Source of the DNA: Rhizoctonia solani
Taxonomy: Eukaryota; Basidiomycota; Agaricomycetes; Cantharellales; Ceratobasidiaceae
DNA: 64,000 bases
Direction of reading: 5' to 3'
NCBI RefSeq assembly: GCF_016906535.1
Contig: NC_057376.1
Location: 744,001-808,000 of the forward strand
The translations under genes were made by a program, and so were the position numbers. A model generated the notes under the pieces. The model saw only the letters and a program-made list of their open reading frames with translations. It did not search any database and was not told the DNA's origin. Shown here in pieces: positions 63,925 through 64,000 of this stretch (positions are counted from its first letter, which is position 1; every line of letters begins with the position of its first letter).

Positions 63925-64000
63925 CAGTCCGAGGTCCCACAGCCACGATAACCCCCTGACTCGCTCAGCTTCCAGGGTGTTCTATCACGTGGTAGCAACG

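Overview
The window looks like nuclear DNA of a basidiomycete fungus, most likely an Agaricomycete. The genes carry many short GT-AG introns of about 50-65 bp, and the protein families are typical of filamentous basidiomycetes: a CE16 esterase, a PL14-like lyase, a fungal MscS channel with an EF-hand, and long low-complexity proteins. A Rhizoctonia/Ceratobasidium-like source would fit but the sequence alone does not prove it. I see no rRNA, tRNA, CRISPR or clear transposon.

Layout. 0-14 kb is gene-dense: an edge fragment, ADE8 (GAR transformylase), a P450, an ATRIP/Rad26-like checkpoint protein, a type II membrane glycosyltransferase-like protein, an MscS channel and a WHIM-like chromatin protein. 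14-17.7 kb is gene-poor. 17.7-31.4 kb holds a CE16 esterase, an SLC35F-type transporter, a cPLA2-like lipase ending in a 153-bp tandem duplication, a Ser/Thr kinase, a PL14-like lyase and NDUFS7 of complex I. 31.4-34.1 kb is gene-poor. 34-38 kb has an F-box protein and the SNARE Tlg2. 39.6-64 kb is dense again: NAR1, a quinone-oxidoreductase-like enzyme, an HSF-domain factor, Tudor-SN (SND1), two large proteins of unknown function, an AVT-type amino acid transporter, ERG8 and, at the right edge, a HAC1/XBP1-like bZIP factor.

The genes are mostly independent housekeeping or secretory functions; I see no biosynthetic cluster. Several pairs are divergent across 200-310 bp and may share promoters.

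The most interesting signal is in the HAC1/XBP1-like gene (62732-63776, minus). Its bZIP half and its acidic C-terminal half lie in different frames. The join falls between two hairpins with 7-nt loops, the second with loop CUGCAGC, identical to the Ire1 loop at the 3' site of XBP1. Removing the 50 nt between the two predicted cuts joins the frames exactly. The promoter carries TGACGTGG, a UPR-element core, upstream of a TATA box. This is a candidate Ire1-spliced unfolded-protein-response switch. The main alternative is a one-base sequence error.

That alternative matters because the window contains many -1 frameshifts, mostly in short homopolymers. They hit genes expected to be essential (NDUFS7, NAR1, ERG8) as well as the MscS channel, transporter, kinase, lyase and lipase genes, while P450, ADE8 and SND1 read cleanly. 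This pattern suggests uncorrected long-read errors rather than decay.
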